From Leifsonia sp. ZF2019 (GTDB lineage Bacteria; Actinomycetota; Actinomycetes; Actinomycetales; Microbacteriaceae), in contig NZ_CP065037.1 of the NCBI RefSeq assembly GCF_019924635.1, positions 1,488,001-1,552,000 on the forward strand: a stretch of 64,000 bases of DNA, read 5' to 3'. A program made the position numbers and the translations under genes. The notes below the pieces were generated by a model that saw only the letters and a list, made by a program, of their open reading frames with translations, was not told the origin of the DNA and did not search any database. Numbering within the stretch: the stretch's first letter is position 1; every line of letters begins with the position of its first letter. Shown here piece by piece: positions 9,280 to 17,395 of the stretch.

Positions 9280-9375
9280 GGGAGGTTTCCTCACTGATTC
9301 CGGTCGTGATGCAGGTGGACGGATGTCGTGCGTGTGGTGTGTGCGGTGTGACTGTCGTACGGGAGGAGCGGTGCC

Positions 9376-10557
9376 CTAGACCGTGATCCGGGACACTTCG
9401 GCGAAGAGCGCGTCGCGCAATTCGCCGAGCAGGTGCTCCCGCGCCCCGCGGAGAACGGGGTGGGCGGGGACGTCGGTGGCGACGATAGTGGGGGAGCCCC
9501 ACTGCTCGCGCAGCAGGGCGGCGACGCGCTCGGCGAGGCGGGCGCCGCCGGCACGGCCGGTCGAGCCGCCGAGCACCACGCGCTCGGGGTCGAGCAGGGC
9601 GAGCACGGGCACGACCCCGACCGCGACGCGCGTGGCCAGCTGGTCGAGGAGCGCGTCCACGGCGTCGGAGTCGCCGACGGGGGAGTCCTCGGCCTGTCCG
9701 GCGTCGGAGGAGCCGAAGCCGGGGAGCCCGTGCGCGGCGGCGAGCCGCGAGACGGCCGGGCCGCCGACGAGGTCCTGGAGGTCGTGCGCGTCCGGGTCGA
9801 GCTCTGCGGCCTCTCGCGTGATCGGCAGGTATCCGATCTCGCCCGCTCCGCCCGACGCTCCCCGGTGTACGACGCCGCCCTGGTCGACGGCGAGGCCGAG
9901 GCCGTCGCCCATCCAGAGCAGCGCGAAGCCGCCCGCGTCGCGTCCCGCACCATCGGCTCGCTCGGCGATCGCGGCGAGGTTGGCGTCGTTGTCGATGTGC
10001 ACGGTGTAGCCGAGGGCGTCTTCGAGGCGGCGCCGGATGCCCTGCTTCGGCCAGCCGGGGAGCGTCTCGATGTAGGTGAGCTCGTCGGTGCGCGGGTCGA
10101 GCGCGCCTTGCACGCCGATGCATACGGCACGCACGCGGTCCGGCGCGACACCGGCGGCGGCGCACGCGGTGTCGACGGCGATCCGCACGTCCTCCTCTGG
10201 AGAGCGGCGGCCCAGCGGTGTGACGGCGATCGGGTGCTCGGTGCCGGAGGCGTCCGTTACGGACGAGCGGAGCGCCACCGCATCGATGTCGATCGCCACT
10301 CCGAGCATCCGGTCGGTGCGCACCGCGTAGCTGGCCGCGTTCGGTCCGCGCCCGCCCGACACCTCGCCGACGACGTGGATGATCCCGGCCGTCTCCAGCC
10401 GCGACACCATCTGTGCCGCGGTCGGCTTCGACAGCCCCGAGAGCTCGCCGATGCGGCTGCGGGTGAGGACGCCGTGCTCGAGCAGCAGCGCGAGCGCCGT
10501 GCGGTCGTTCGTCTCGCGCAACCATGCTGGCGTGCCGCGGACCGGTCGTTCGGCCAT
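9376..10557 (-). CDS. ROK family transcriptional repressor
   Basis: A 393-aa regulator: N-terminal winged helix-turn-helix (LTRSRIGELSGLSKPTAAQMVSRLETAGII, residues about 25-55) fused to a ROK sugar-sensing domain with DNDANLAAIAE. The cysteine-rich zinc motif usual in ROK proteins (CxCGxxGC) is absent: the segment reads GEIGYLPITREAAELDPDAH and has no cysteine. The ATG at 10557 has AAGGGA 5 nt upstream; an ATG two codons earlier is too close to it. It leads the sugar operon and most likely represses itself and the downstream genes until the transported sugar binds. Confidence 0.88.
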   Translation of the reverse strand: MAERPVRGTPAWLRETNDRTALALLLEHGVLTRSRIGELSGLSKPTAAQMVSRLETAGIIHVVGEVSGGRGPNAASYAVRTDRMLGVAIDIDAVALRSSVTDASGTEHPIAVTPLGRRSPEEDVRIAVDTACAAAGVAPDRVRAVCIGVQGALDPRTDELTYIETLPGWPKQGIRRRLEDALGYTVHIDNDANLAAIAERADGAGRDAGGFALLWMGDGLGLAVDQGGVVHRGASGGAGEIGYLPITREAAELDPDAHDLQDLVGGPAVSRLAAAHGLPGFGSSDAGQAEDSPVGDSDAVDALLDQLATRVAVGVVPVLALLDPERVVLGGSTGRAGGARLAERVAALLREQWGSPTIVATDVPAHPVLRGAREHLLGELRDALFAEVSRITV

Positions 10558-10591
10558 CCTCATCCCTTCGTCGGAACGATCATCTGCCGTG

Positions 10592-10621
10592 AATGTATCA
10601 GGAAAGTTTCTTAATAGTAAA
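10592..10621 (-). promoter_or_regulatory. Promoter of the ROK-led sugar operon with embedded operator
   Basis: On the minus strand TTTACT, 18 nt, TACATT. The spacer is filled by ATTAAGAAACTTTCCTGAT (10597-10615), an imperfect palindrome around AAGAAA-C-TTTCCT with 7 of 9 positions matching. Its A/T-rich core stands out in this GC-rich window and resembles known ROK operators. Binding would block RNA polymerase directly. Confidence 0.6.
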
Positions 10622-10775
10622 CCCTCTGTTTCGTTGCCCGGCACTGCCCGCATGTGGACCAAAAGTCGTCTTGCAGCCAGCGATTCACCACATTCGGTCC
10701 AGATGTCGCGGGCGTGAGAAGCGGTGAACCGCCGGAGGGGTGGGCCTCGTGGCATCGGAGGAAGGGAACACCACC

Positions 10776-11330
10776 ATGAGAATGAGACTCGTCGCATCCC
10801 TCGCCGCCGCCGCGGTGGTCATGATCGCGCTCGCCGGATGTTCGGCCGGGAGCGGCAGCAGCGGCGGCAGCAGTCCTTCGACGAGCACGGGAGGCTCGTC
10901 AGCGTCGTCCGGCTCGGCCTCCGCGACCGTGCTCACGACGGGCGACACATCACTGGGCACGGTCGTCGTCGATGGCGCCGGTCTCACCGTCTATGTCTTC
11001 GACAAAGACACGCAGAACTCCGGGAAGAGCTCGTGCTCCGGCGCCTGCGCCGCGCAGTGGCCCGCCGTGGAGGCGGACGCAGCGACGCCCGCGGTGACCG
11101 GCGTGAGCGGAACGGTCGGCACGATCACCGGCGTCGACGGCAAGCGCCAGGTCACCCTCGACGGCTGGCCGCTCTACACCTTCGCTGGCGATTCGTCCGC
11201 CGGCGACGTGACCGGCCAAGGGGTCGGGGGCATCTGGTGGGCCGTCACGCCCGACGGGTCGAAGATCGGCGCGGCCGCGAGCTCAGGAGGCGCGTCGACG
11301 GGAGGCACGGGCTCCGGCTACTCGAAGTGA
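10776..11330 (+). CDS. Secreted-repeat lipoprotein (COG4315 type)
   Basis: A 184-aa lipoprotein. The signal peptide ends in LIALAGC, followed by about 35 residues rich in Ser/Gly/Thr, then two copies of the secreted-repeat motif: TVVVDGAGLTVYVFDKD with CSGACAAQWPAV, and VTLDGWPLYTFAGD with GQGVGGIWWAVTPDG. Proteins of this family are common on actinobacterial surfaces and have no established biochemical role. The ATG at 10776 follows GGAGGAAGGG by 9 nt. It is monocistronic, divergent from the ROK operon. Confidence 0.85.
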   Translation: MRMRLVASLAAAAVVMIALAGCSAGSGSSGGSSPSTSTGGSSASSGSASATVLTTGDTSLGTVVVDGAGLTVYVFDKDTQNSGKSSCSGACAAQWPAVEADAATPAVTGVSGTVGTITGVDGKRQVTLDGWPLYTFAGDSSAGDVTGQGVGGIWWAVTPDGSKIGAAASSGGASTGGTGSGYSK

Positions 11331-11340
11331 CGGGCGCGGG

Positions 11341-12336
11341 TCACCTGAATGCGCGCGCGTGCTCGACCAGGCGGTCGAAGGCGGCGTCCAGATCCGGGTC
11401 GACCCGCTGGCGAGCGGCGTCGGCGAGATACCACTCGACGATCTCGCCCGCCCCGCGCGCGAACGGCGTGCGCTGCTGGAACGCCGGGACGAGCGCGCGC
11501 ACCTTGCTGTTGTCGAACTGCATGGAGTGGGCCTTGTCGCCCAGCAGCCCCGGGCCGAGCTCGGGAACCGCGGCGGCGATGGACTCGCTCGCGACGTGCA
11601 CGAGCTCGGCCTCGACGCCGAGGGCCTCCGCGAGGTCGCCGTAGATGCGGTCCCAGGTCGGGGCCTCGTCGCCCGTGATGTGGAACGTGTCGCCCACCGC
11701 CTCCGGCAGTCCGAGGAGGCCGGTGAACGCCACGGCGAAGTCGGTGTTGTGCGTGATGGTCCAGCGGCTCGTCCCGTCGCCGTGCACGACGACAGGCGCT
11801 CCCCGGCGCATCCGCTCCAGATCGGTCCAGTGGCCGAGCGTGGGGATCATCGTGCGGTCGTAGGTGTGCGACGGACGCACGATGGTCACGGGGAACGCGC
11901 GCTCCCGGTAGGCCTCGACCAGGAGGTCCTCGCACGCGATCTTGTCCCGCGAGTACTGCCAGAACGGGTTGCGCAGCGGCGTCGACTCGGTGACGGGGAG
12001 ACGTGACGGCGGGGTCTGGTAGGCCGACGCCGAACTGATGAAGACGAACTGGCCGACGCGTCCCTCGAACAGGTCGAAGTCGGTGCGGATGTGCTCCGGC
12101 GTGAACGCGAGGAACTCGGCTGCGACGTCGAAGCTGCGCTCGCCGAGCACGGCATGGACGCTTTCCGGGTCCCGGATGTCGGCGTGCAGCACCTCGACTC
12201 CGTCCGGCATCGGGCGCGATCCGCTCGATCCGCGGTTCACGACGGTGACCTCGTGCCCCGCCTCCAGAGCCTCCGCCACACACGCGGAGCTGATGACCCC
12301 CGTGCCGCCGATGAAGAGCGTCCGTGTCGCTGCCAT
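11341..12336 (-). CDS. NAD-dependent epimerase/dehydratase family protein
   Basis: A 331-aa extended short-chain dehydrogenase/reductase. The N-terminal TLFIGGTGVISSACV is the Rossmann GxxGxxG loop. VFISSASAYQ supplies the catalytic Ser, and the active-site YxxxK appears as YSRDK. The C-terminal half resembles NAD-binding isoflavone-reductase-like or sugar-nucleotide epimerases, but no substrate can be assigned. The ATG has GGGAGA 5 nt upstream. It ends 10 nt from the convergent lipoprotein gene. Its upstream region carries a 17-bp tandem repeat array. Confidence 0.82.
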   Translation of the reverse strand: MAATRTLFIGGTGVISSACVAEALEAGHEVTVVNRGSSGSRPMPDGVEVLHADIRDPESVHAVLGERSFDVAAEFLAFTPEHIRTDFDLFEGRVGQFVFISSASAYQTPPSRLPVTESTPLRNPFWQYSRDKIACEDLLVEAYRERAFPVTIVRPSHTYDRTMIPTLGHWTDLERMRRGAPVVVHGDGTSRWTITHNTDFAVAFTGLLGLPEAVGDTFHITGDEAPTWDRIYGDLAEALGVEAELVHVASESIAAAVPELGPGLLGDKAHSMQFDNSKVRALVPAFQQRTPFARGAGEIVEWYLADAARQRVDPDLDAAFDRLVEHARAFR

Positions 12337-12361
12337 GCTTGTCTCCCGCTTCCTCGCCGCT

Positions 12362-12463
12362 GTGTCCGTGAGGGCACCGTGTCCGTGAGGGCACTGTGTC
12401 CGTGAGGGCACCGTGTCCCTGAGGGCGCTGTGTCCCGGGGGCCACCGTGTCCCCGAGGCCGCC
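12362..12463. repeat. Six tandem 17-bp units between divergent genes
   Basis: Units begin at 12362, 12379, 12396, 12413, 12430 and 12447. The first is GTGTCCGTGAGGGCACC; the second and third differ only in the last base, and units 4-6 are progressively diverged. A partial seventh follows. Each intact unit contains an imperfect inverted repeat GTGTCC-N4-GGGCAC. The array lies in the upstream regions of both the epimerase gene and the mscS gene. Confidence 0.85.
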
Positions 12464-12578
12464 GTGCCGTGGACGCGCCGCATCCCGACGACTCGGACCC
12501 CCGGAGGTCTCAGCGTAGCGCGGCCCGGGCGTACACTCCACGGCACCCCGTCCCCGACCCGAAGGAGCCTCCACCGCC

Positions 12579-13778
12579 GTGTCCGCCCTCCGAACCTGGC
12601 CCGGACTCGCGGTCGCGTGCGTCGTTGCCGTCGTGCTCGCCGTCGTCGTCACCGCGATCGTCGGCGCCGTGCTGCGCGTCGTCGGCCGCCGTCGCGCGTG
12701 GCCCGACCTGCTCGTCCGCAACGCCCGCGTACCCTTCCGGCTCTTCCTGCTCGTGGTGGTGCTGTGGATCGCGGTGGCGATCGCCCTCCCGCCGGAGGTC
12801 CCGGCCGGCGTGCAGCAAGGCCTGCACCACATCTTGCTGATCCTCGCGATCGTGACCGGCGTCTGGTTCGCGGCGGCGCTGGTGGTGTTCGTGGAGGATC
12901 TCGGCCTCGCCCGCTACCGGCTCGACATCCCGGACAACCGGTACGCCCGCAAGGTGCGGACACAGGTGCTCATCCTGCGGAGGCTGACCGTCGTCGCCGC
13001 CGTCGTCGTCGGCATCGGCGCCGTGCTGCTCACGTTCCCGGCGCTGCAGGCCGCGGGCGCCAGCATCCTCGCCTCCGCCGGCGTGATCGGCATCATCGCC
13101 GGTGTCGCCGCCCAGTCGAGCCTCGCCAACCTGTTCGCCGGGATCCAGCTCGCGTTCAGCGACGCGATCCGGCTCGACGACGTGGTCGTCGTCGAGCAGC
13201 AGTGGGGCACGATCGAGGAGATCACGCTCACCTACGTCGTGGTCCACGTGTGGGACGACCGGCGGCTCGTGTTGCCCTCGACCTATTTCACGACGAAGCC
13301 GTTCGAGAACTGGACGCGGCAGCACAGCGAGCTGCTCGGATCCGTGGAGTTCGACCTCGACTGGCGGGTCTCTCCGGGCGGGATGCGCGGTGAGCTCAAC
13401 CGTATCCTGGCGACGACCGATCTCTGGGACGGTCGCACCGGCGTGCTGCAGGTCACCGATGCGGTCGCCGGCTGGGTGCGTGTGCGGATCCTCGTGACGG
13501 CGAAGGACGCACCCACCCTCTTCGACCTGCGCTGTCTGGTGCGCGAGCGGCTGGTCGACTGGATGCAGCGGTACTCGCCCGCCGCGTTGCCGCGGTCGCG
13601 CGTCGAGCTGGTGCAGCCTCCCGAGCCGACGACGCCGCCGGCGCGGGCGCAGGCGCAGACCCAGGACGATGCGCGCCTGTTCGGCGGCTCGCCCGAGAAA
13701 GACCAGCGCGGCGCCCAGTTCACCGAGTCCATCCCGATCCAGGGGGACGACGAGGGAGCAGGCCCGGCCGCGGGGTGA
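12579..13778 (+). CDS. MscS family small-conductance mechanosensitive channel
   Basis: A 399-aa membrane protein. It has three or four N-terminal membrane helices, then the pore helix ASILASAGVIGIIAGVAAQSSLANLFAGIQLAF (about residues 165-197), the signature of the MscS family with small residues lining the pore, followed by the beta domain and a disordered acidic C-terminus after residue 350. MscS-type channels release solutes on hypo-osmotic shock. The GTG start follows AAGGAG by 11 nt. A -10 box TACACT lies at 12532-12537. The gene is monocistronic and ends in a GC-rich hairpin. Confidence 0.9.
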   Translation: MSALRTWPGLAVACVVAVVLAVVVTAIVGAVLRVVGRRRAWPDLLVRNARVPFRLFLLVVVLWIAVAIALPPEVPAGVQQGLHHILLILAIVTGVWFAAALVVFVEDLGLARYRLDIPDNRYARKVRTQVLILRRLTVVAAVVVGIGAVLLTFPALQAAGASILASAGVIGIIAGVAAQSSLANLFAGIQLAFSDAIRLDDVVVVEQQWGTIEEITLTYVVVHVWDDRRLVLPSTYFTTKPFENWTRQHSELLGSVEFDLDWRVSPGGMRGELNRILATTDLWDGRTGVLQVTDAVAGWVRVRILVTAKDAPTLFDLRCLVRERLVDWMQRYSPAALPRSRVELVQPPEPTTPPARAQAQTQDDARLFGGSPEKDQRGAQFTESIPIQGDDEGAGPAAG

Positions 13779-13804
13779 GCTGGGGGGAGCAGCCCCGCGG
13801 CCGG
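13764..13804 (+). terminator. GC-rich hairpin over the mscS stop codon
   Basis: Perfect 12-bp arms CCGGCCGCGGGG (13764-13775) and CCCCGCGGCCGG (13793-13804) enclose a 17-nt loop that contains the mscS stop. There is no T tract. It may act in both directions, since the hydrolase remnant on the other strand ends beside it. Confidence 0.5.
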
Positions 13805-13810
13805 CGTCGC

Positions 13811-14068
13811 TCAGCCGACGGATTCCGCGGCGGCGACGATCACCCCGGTGACGACATCCGGCGCTGCGAGCATGGAGACGTGTCCGGCAGGGGTCTCCAC
13901 GATCGTGGAGCCGGCGCGTTGGGCCATGCGGCGCTGGGCCGTGGGAGGGGTGATGCGGTCTTCGGTGCCGACGACAGCGGGGAGTACGGGCACAGCGGTT
14001 CCTTCCGAGGAGCCGTTCCGGGACGAGACGGGTGCGATCGTGCGGGAGAGGGCGGGTGGAACAGCCAC
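13811..14068 (-). pseudogene. Remnant of an alpha/beta hydrolase (C-terminal part only)
   Basis: An 85-codon frame whose last 55 residues match the C-terminal end of small alpha/beta hydrolases: [20 protein letters not shown] (acid-residue loop), then AGSTIVETPAGHVSML, with the catalytic His in GHVSML. The upstream two thirds (nucleophile elbow, oxyanion hole, lid) are absent and the first 30 codons look unrelated. Intact relatives are about 220-280 aa. No ribosome site precedes the ATG. Most likely a deletion remnant; a functional short protein is unlikely. Confidence 0.7.
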
Positions 14069-14205
14069 AGAGTAGGGGAGCGCGCGCGTCGCGGCTAGCC
14101 CCCGTGCTCACAGGGAAGTCTCAGCATCCGTGGGACCAACCCGGGTCGCTGCGCTGTTCTCCTCAGTGCGGGCCGCAGCCGGCGGTACCGCATCGAGGAG
14201 GAATC

Positions 14206-14667
14206 GTGACACAGGAGACAGGCGCACAGCGCTACGGCAGGAGTCAGGACGCGATCCGCCGCCTGACCAAGCGCCAGTACGCGGTGACGCAGGAGTCGGC
14301 CACCGAGCCGGCGTTCCGCAACGAGTTCTGGGACAACCACGAGGAGGGCATCTACGTCGACGTCGTGTCGGGCGAGCCGCTCTTCTCATCCACCGACAAG
14401 TACGACAGCGGCTCCGGCTGGCCGAGCTTCACGCGGCCGATCGAGTCCGCCGAGATCGTCGAGAACACCGACCGCACCTACGGGATGCTGCGCACCGAGG
14501 TGCGCTCCGGCCGGGCTGACAGCCACCTGGGCCATCTGTTCGACGACGGTCCCGTCGCCGATGGCGGGATGCGGTACTGCATCAACTCCGCCGCGCTCCG
14601 TTTCGTCCCGCTCGCCGAGCTGGAGGAGCAGGGCTACGGGGTCTACCGCCGCCTGTTCGAGAAGTAA
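14206..14667 (+). CDS. msrB: Peptide-methionine (R)-S-oxide reductase MsrB
   Basis: A 153-aa enzyme that reduces the R epimer of methionine sulfoxide in proteins. Motifs [20 protein letters not shown] and [11 protein letters not shown] are intact, with the catalytic Cys near residue 135. It is the protein's only cysteine: the two CxxC zinc pairs are missing ([13 protein letters not shown] replaces the first) and the usual resolving Cys is Ser (SGSGWPSF). The GTG follows GAGGAGG closely. It lies 32 nt upstream of msrA, so both epimers are handled by one operon. Confidence 0.95.
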   Translation: MTQETGAQRYGRSQDAIRRLTKRQYAVTQESATEPAFRNEFWDNHEEGIYVDVVSGEPLFSSTDKYDSGSGWPSFTRPIESAEIVENTDRTYGMLRTEVRSGRADSHLGHLFDDGPVADGGMRYCINSAALRFVPLAELEEQGYGVYRRLFEK

Positions 14668-14699
14668 GAGACGCAGAGAGACGTAAGGAGTACGAACGA

Positions 14700-15212
14700 A
14701 TGACTGAGAAGGCCATCCTTGCCGGAGGCTGCTTCTGGGGCATGCAGGATCTCATCCGCAAGCGCCCCGGGGTCGTGGACACACGCGTCGGCTACACCGG
14801 CGGCGACGTCGCGAACGCCACCTACCGCAACCACGGGACCCATGCCGAGGCGATCGAGATCGAGTACGACCCCGAGAAGACCTCCTACCGGGAGCTGCTG
14901 GAGTTCTTCTTCCAGATCCACGATCCGTCGACGAAGAACCGCCAGGGCAACGACGTCGGCACCAGCTATCGCTCGGCGATCTACTACACCGACGATGAGC
15001 AGCGCCGCGTCGCGGAGGACACCATCGCCGATGTCGACGCCTCCGGTCTCTGGCCCGGGAAGGTCGTGACCGAGGTGGAGGCCGCCGGCCCGTTCTGGGA
15101 GGCGGAGCCCGAGCACCAGGACTACCTGGAGCGCATCCCGTGGGGCTACACCTGCCACTTCGCGCGCCCGGGCTGGGTGCTGCCGAAGCGATCGGAGTCG
15201 CTGGCCGGCTGA
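14700..15212 (+). CDS. msrA: Peptide-methionine (S)-S-oxide reductase MsrA
   Basis: A 170-aa enzyme that reduces the S epimer of methionine sulfoxide, free or in proteins. The catalytic motif is AGGCFWGMQ at residues 8-16; [15 protein letters not shown] and FFFQIHDP are typical of the family. A second Cys (YTCHFARP) is near the C-terminus. The ATG has AAGGAG about 9 nt upstream. It is second in the msrB-msrA pair and is followed by a long palindrome shared with the convergent rlmC gene. Confidence 0.96.
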   Translation: MTEKAILAGGCFWGMQDLIRKRPGVVDTRVGYTGGDVANATYRNHGTHAEAIEIEYDPEKTSYRELLEFFFQIHDPSTKNRQGNDVGTSYRSAIYYTDDEQRRVAEDTIADVDASGLWPGKVVTEVEAAGPFWEAEPEHQDYLERIPWGYTCHFARPGWVLPKRSESLAG

Positions 15213-15243
15213 GCCGCCGCATCCACAGCCCCGCCGTCGAGAA

Positions 15244-15288
15244 GGCGATAAGTACGCCCGTGACCGGGCACAACCCGTACTTTTCGCC
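15244..15288. repeat. Long inverted repeat between msrA and rlmC
   Basis: Arms GGCGATAAGTACG (15244-15256) and CGTACTTTTCGCC (15276-15288) match at 12 of 13 positions. The 19-nt loop contains a small CCC-GGG hairpin. It sits between convergent gene ends and probably serves as a bidirectional terminator, though it has no clear T tract. Confidence 0.6.
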
Positions 15289-15306
15289 CACTCGGTGGCG
15301 GGGCGG

Positions 15307-16431
15307 TCAGACCCGCTCGAGCAGGACGGCGACCTCCAGGTGCCCGGTCTGGGGGAACATGTCGAGAACGCGGCCGGTCCGGATGCGGTACGACGGCATC
15401 CGGGCCAGGTCGGTCGCGAGGCTCTTCGGGTTGCAGCTCGAGTAGACGACGTGCGGGATCCCCGACCCTTCCAGCCAGCCGGAGAGCTCAGAGCCGATCC
15501 CACGGCGCGGCGGGTTCACGATCACCAGCTCCGGCGTGGTCTTCGCCCGGAGCGCGAACGCCGTCGCGTCCTGCGCGTGGAACGCCAGCTGGGGGAGGCC
15601 CGCCGCTGCGGCGGTCGCCCGGGCGCTCTTGACCGCTTCTGCGCTGGTCTCGACGCCGACCACCCGGCGCCGGGGCGCTGCGCAGTGGAGGGCGAAGCCG
15701 CCGACCCCGCAGTAGAGGTCCCACACGCTCGCGGGCGACACGTCGTCGACCCACGCGCTCACCTGTCCGTAGAGCTGTTCGGCAACGGCCGTGTTGGTCT
15801 GGAAGAAGCTCTGCGGCCGCAGCCGCAGGCCGACTCCGCCGACCCGCATCACCAGCGACGAATCCGGCGTCAGCACGATCTCCCGGTCGCCCTCGACGAC
15901 CGCCTTGTGCTCCGGCTGGATGTTCGCCGACACCACGCGCGCGTTCGGCAGCCTGCCGAGCAGCCACCCGAGCTCGCGCCGGATCCGCGCCACGGCGGAC
16001 TCGTCCCGCAGCACGAACCGGATCATCAGCTCGTCGTCGGGCGAGAGCGTCACGAGGACGAACTTCAGCTCTCCGCGCCGCGCGGGCACGTCGTAGGGCG
16101 CGAGCTGTGCCCGCGTCACGAATTCCGCGAGCACGGGCAGCGCCGCCCGTATGCCGGGCGCGCAGATCCCGCACTCGCTCAGGTCGACCCCGCGCCCCCG
16201 CTCGTCGAGGATTCCGATGGTCGGCCGCTCGAGCGTGCCGCCCACGACCATCTTCGCCTTGTTGCGGTAGCCGGCCTCCGCGCTCGCGATCGGAGGCAGC
16301 CACATCGCATCCCCGAAGGGCGCCAGCAGCTCCCGCGCCGAACGGTCCTTCCCCGCCAGCTGCTCGCCGTACGGCACACCCATCAGCGTGCACGACCGGC
16401 ACACGCCGGCATCGAAGTAGGAGCAGTCCAT
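15307..16431 (-). CDS. rlmC: 23S rRNA (uracil-C5)-methyltransferase RlmC
   Basis: A 374-aa SAM-dependent enzyme that methylates C5 of a 23S rRNA uridine (U747 in E. coli). Iron-sulfur ligands are visible as MDCSYFDAGVCRSC at the N-terminus plus CGIC near residue 88. The SAM site is VWDLYCGVGGFALH. VNPPRRG carries the motif IV Asn-Pro-Pro, and VYSSCNPKSLATDL the catalytic Cys. The length and short N-terminus without a TRAM domain match RlmC (375 aa in E. coli) rather than RlmD. It lies downstream of tRNA-Arg on the same strand, separated by a terminator. Confidence 0.9.
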   Translation of the reverse strand: MDCSYFDAGVCRSCTLMGVPYGEQLAGKDRSARELLAPFGDAMWLPPIASAEAGYRNKAKMVVGGTLERPTIGILDERGRGVDLSECGICAPGIRAALPVLAEFVTRAQLAPYDVPARRGELKFVLVTLSPDDELMIRFVLRDESAVARIRRELGWLLGRLPNARVVSANIQPEHKAVVEGDREIVLTPDSSLVMRVGGVGLRLRPQSFFQTNTAVAEQLYGQVSAWVDDVSPASVWDLYCGVGGFALHCAAPRRRVVGVETSAEAVKSARATAAAAGLPQLAFHAQDATAFALRAKTTPELVIVNPPRRGIGSELSGWLEGSGIPHVVYSSCNPKSLATDLARMPSYRIRTGRVLDMFPQTGHLEVAVLLERV

Positions 16432-16462
16432 GACCGGTCAATGGTACGCGGTCGTGCACACG

Positions 16463-16498
16463 ACGAAGGCCTCACTCCCGTGGGAGAGAGGCCTTCGT
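16463..16498 (-). terminator. Hairpin terminator after tRNA-Arg
   Basis: ACGAAGGCCTC (16463-16473) pairs perfectly with GAGGCCTTCGT (16488-16498); the loop continues with CTCCC/GGGAG pairing. It lies just beyond the tRNA 3' end. There is no strong T tract. Confidence 0.65.
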
Positions 16499-16509
16499 GT
16501 GCTGTTCGG

Positions 16510-16582
16510 TGCCCCCAGTAGGATTTGAACCTACGGCCTTCTGCTCCGGAGGCAGACGCTCTATCCCCTGAGCTATGGGGGC
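16510..16582 (-). tRNA. tRNA-Arg (anticodon CCG)
   Basis: On the minus strand the cloverleaf begins GCCCCCATAGCTCAGGGG. Acceptor arms GCCCCCA/TGGGGGC pair over 7 bp, the anticodon stem TCTGC/GCAGA encloses loop CTCCGGA (anticodon CCG), and the T arm is GTAGG-TTCAAAT-CCTAC. The discriminator is A and CCA is not encoded. It reads CGG codons. Length is 73 nt. Confidence 0.96.
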
Positions 16583-16649
16583 CAGGAGTGCCCGTCCAGG
16601 CTAGCATCACTTTTCCGTGCTGCTCGCACCGCGCGGGCCTCGCCGGGGG

Positions 16650-17255
16650 TCAGGCGGCGGGGAGGTTGGCGAGCACGTTCTCCATGAGCGGTGCGGCGTC
16701 GCCGGGCTCGAAGAAGGCAGTGGACTCGGCGACGATCCACTGACTGCCGCGGAAGATCTGCACCTGGCCCGCGTCGCCCGTCTTGAAGTAGCCCTCGATG
16801 GGCGGCGCGCCGTAGGTGGGGACGGGCTGGGCGTCGGTGATCGCGGCGTTCTTGAGGGCATCGAGCTGGCTCGCGGGAGGCTGGGCGACGGCGATCTGGA
16901 TGACGTCGCCACTGGTCTGGTTGAGCCAGGAGCAGGCGACACCCTGCCAGTCGGCGATCTTCTTCTCGAGGCTGCCGTCCTTCGGGGAGTAGCCGGGGTT
17001 CGCTCCGAAGTTGGGGTTGTACGCGTACAGCTGATCCGGGGTGACGAGCTGGTCGCAGGTGAGGGTGACCGGCGTGGGGGGCTCGGTCGGCGTCGAGGTG
17101 GGGGTGGTCTCCGTCGGCTTCGTCGTGGACGCGCCTCCCGCGGTGGCCGTGGGCGACGACGGCGACGCCGAGGGCGTGCAGCCGGCCAGGGCGAGCGCTC
17201 CGGCCAGGACGCCGGCGACGAGGAGGGAGCGGGCGGGGCGGGGGGAGAACGGCAT
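16650..17255 (-). CDS. Putative lipoprotein of unknown function
   Basis: A 201-aa secreted protein. The signal peptide ends LALAGC; then comes a linker of about 45 residues rich in Ser, Thr and Pro, and a globular part with two cysteines (TCDQLVTPDQLYAY and GVACSWLNQTSGD) that could form a disulfide. The pattern 'Cys, leucine-valine, threonine-proline' followed by CSW resembles DUF3558-like lipoproteins, but I do not recognise the family with confidence. The ATG at 17255 follows GGAAGA by 11 nt. It is divergent from argS. Confidence 0.75.
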   Translation of the reverse strand: MPFSPRPARSLLVAGVLAGALALAGCTPSASPSSPTATAGGASTTKPTETTPTSTPTEPPTPVTLTCDQLVTPDQLYAYNPNFGANPGYSPKDGSLEKKIADWQGVACSWLNQTSGDVIQIAVAQPPASQLDALKNAAITDAQPVPTYGAPPIEGYFKTGDAGQVQIFRGSQWIVAESTAFFEPGDAAPLMENVLANLPAA

Positions 17256-17381
17256 GGTGGCGATCGTCTTCCGAGTCGGCGGGCGAGTGCTGTCGACCCT
17301 ATCAAGGGGTGCACGGGCGCTCCGGCCCGGAGGCGTGCGCGCGCGGCTTTCGTTAGGCAATCGATGCCGTCGCCATCCCGG

Positions 17382-17387
17382 TAGAAT
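17382..17387 (+). promoter_or_regulatory. -10 box for a leaderless argS transcript
   Basis: TAGAAT ends 8 nt before the ATG at 17396. There is no ribosome site, so the mRNA probably starts at or next to the start codon. Confidence 0.6.
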
Positions 17388-17395
17388 CGATGCTC

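Noticed and set aside
12362..12463. CRISPR array
   Set aside because: Units are contiguous 17-mers without spacers and there are no cas genes.
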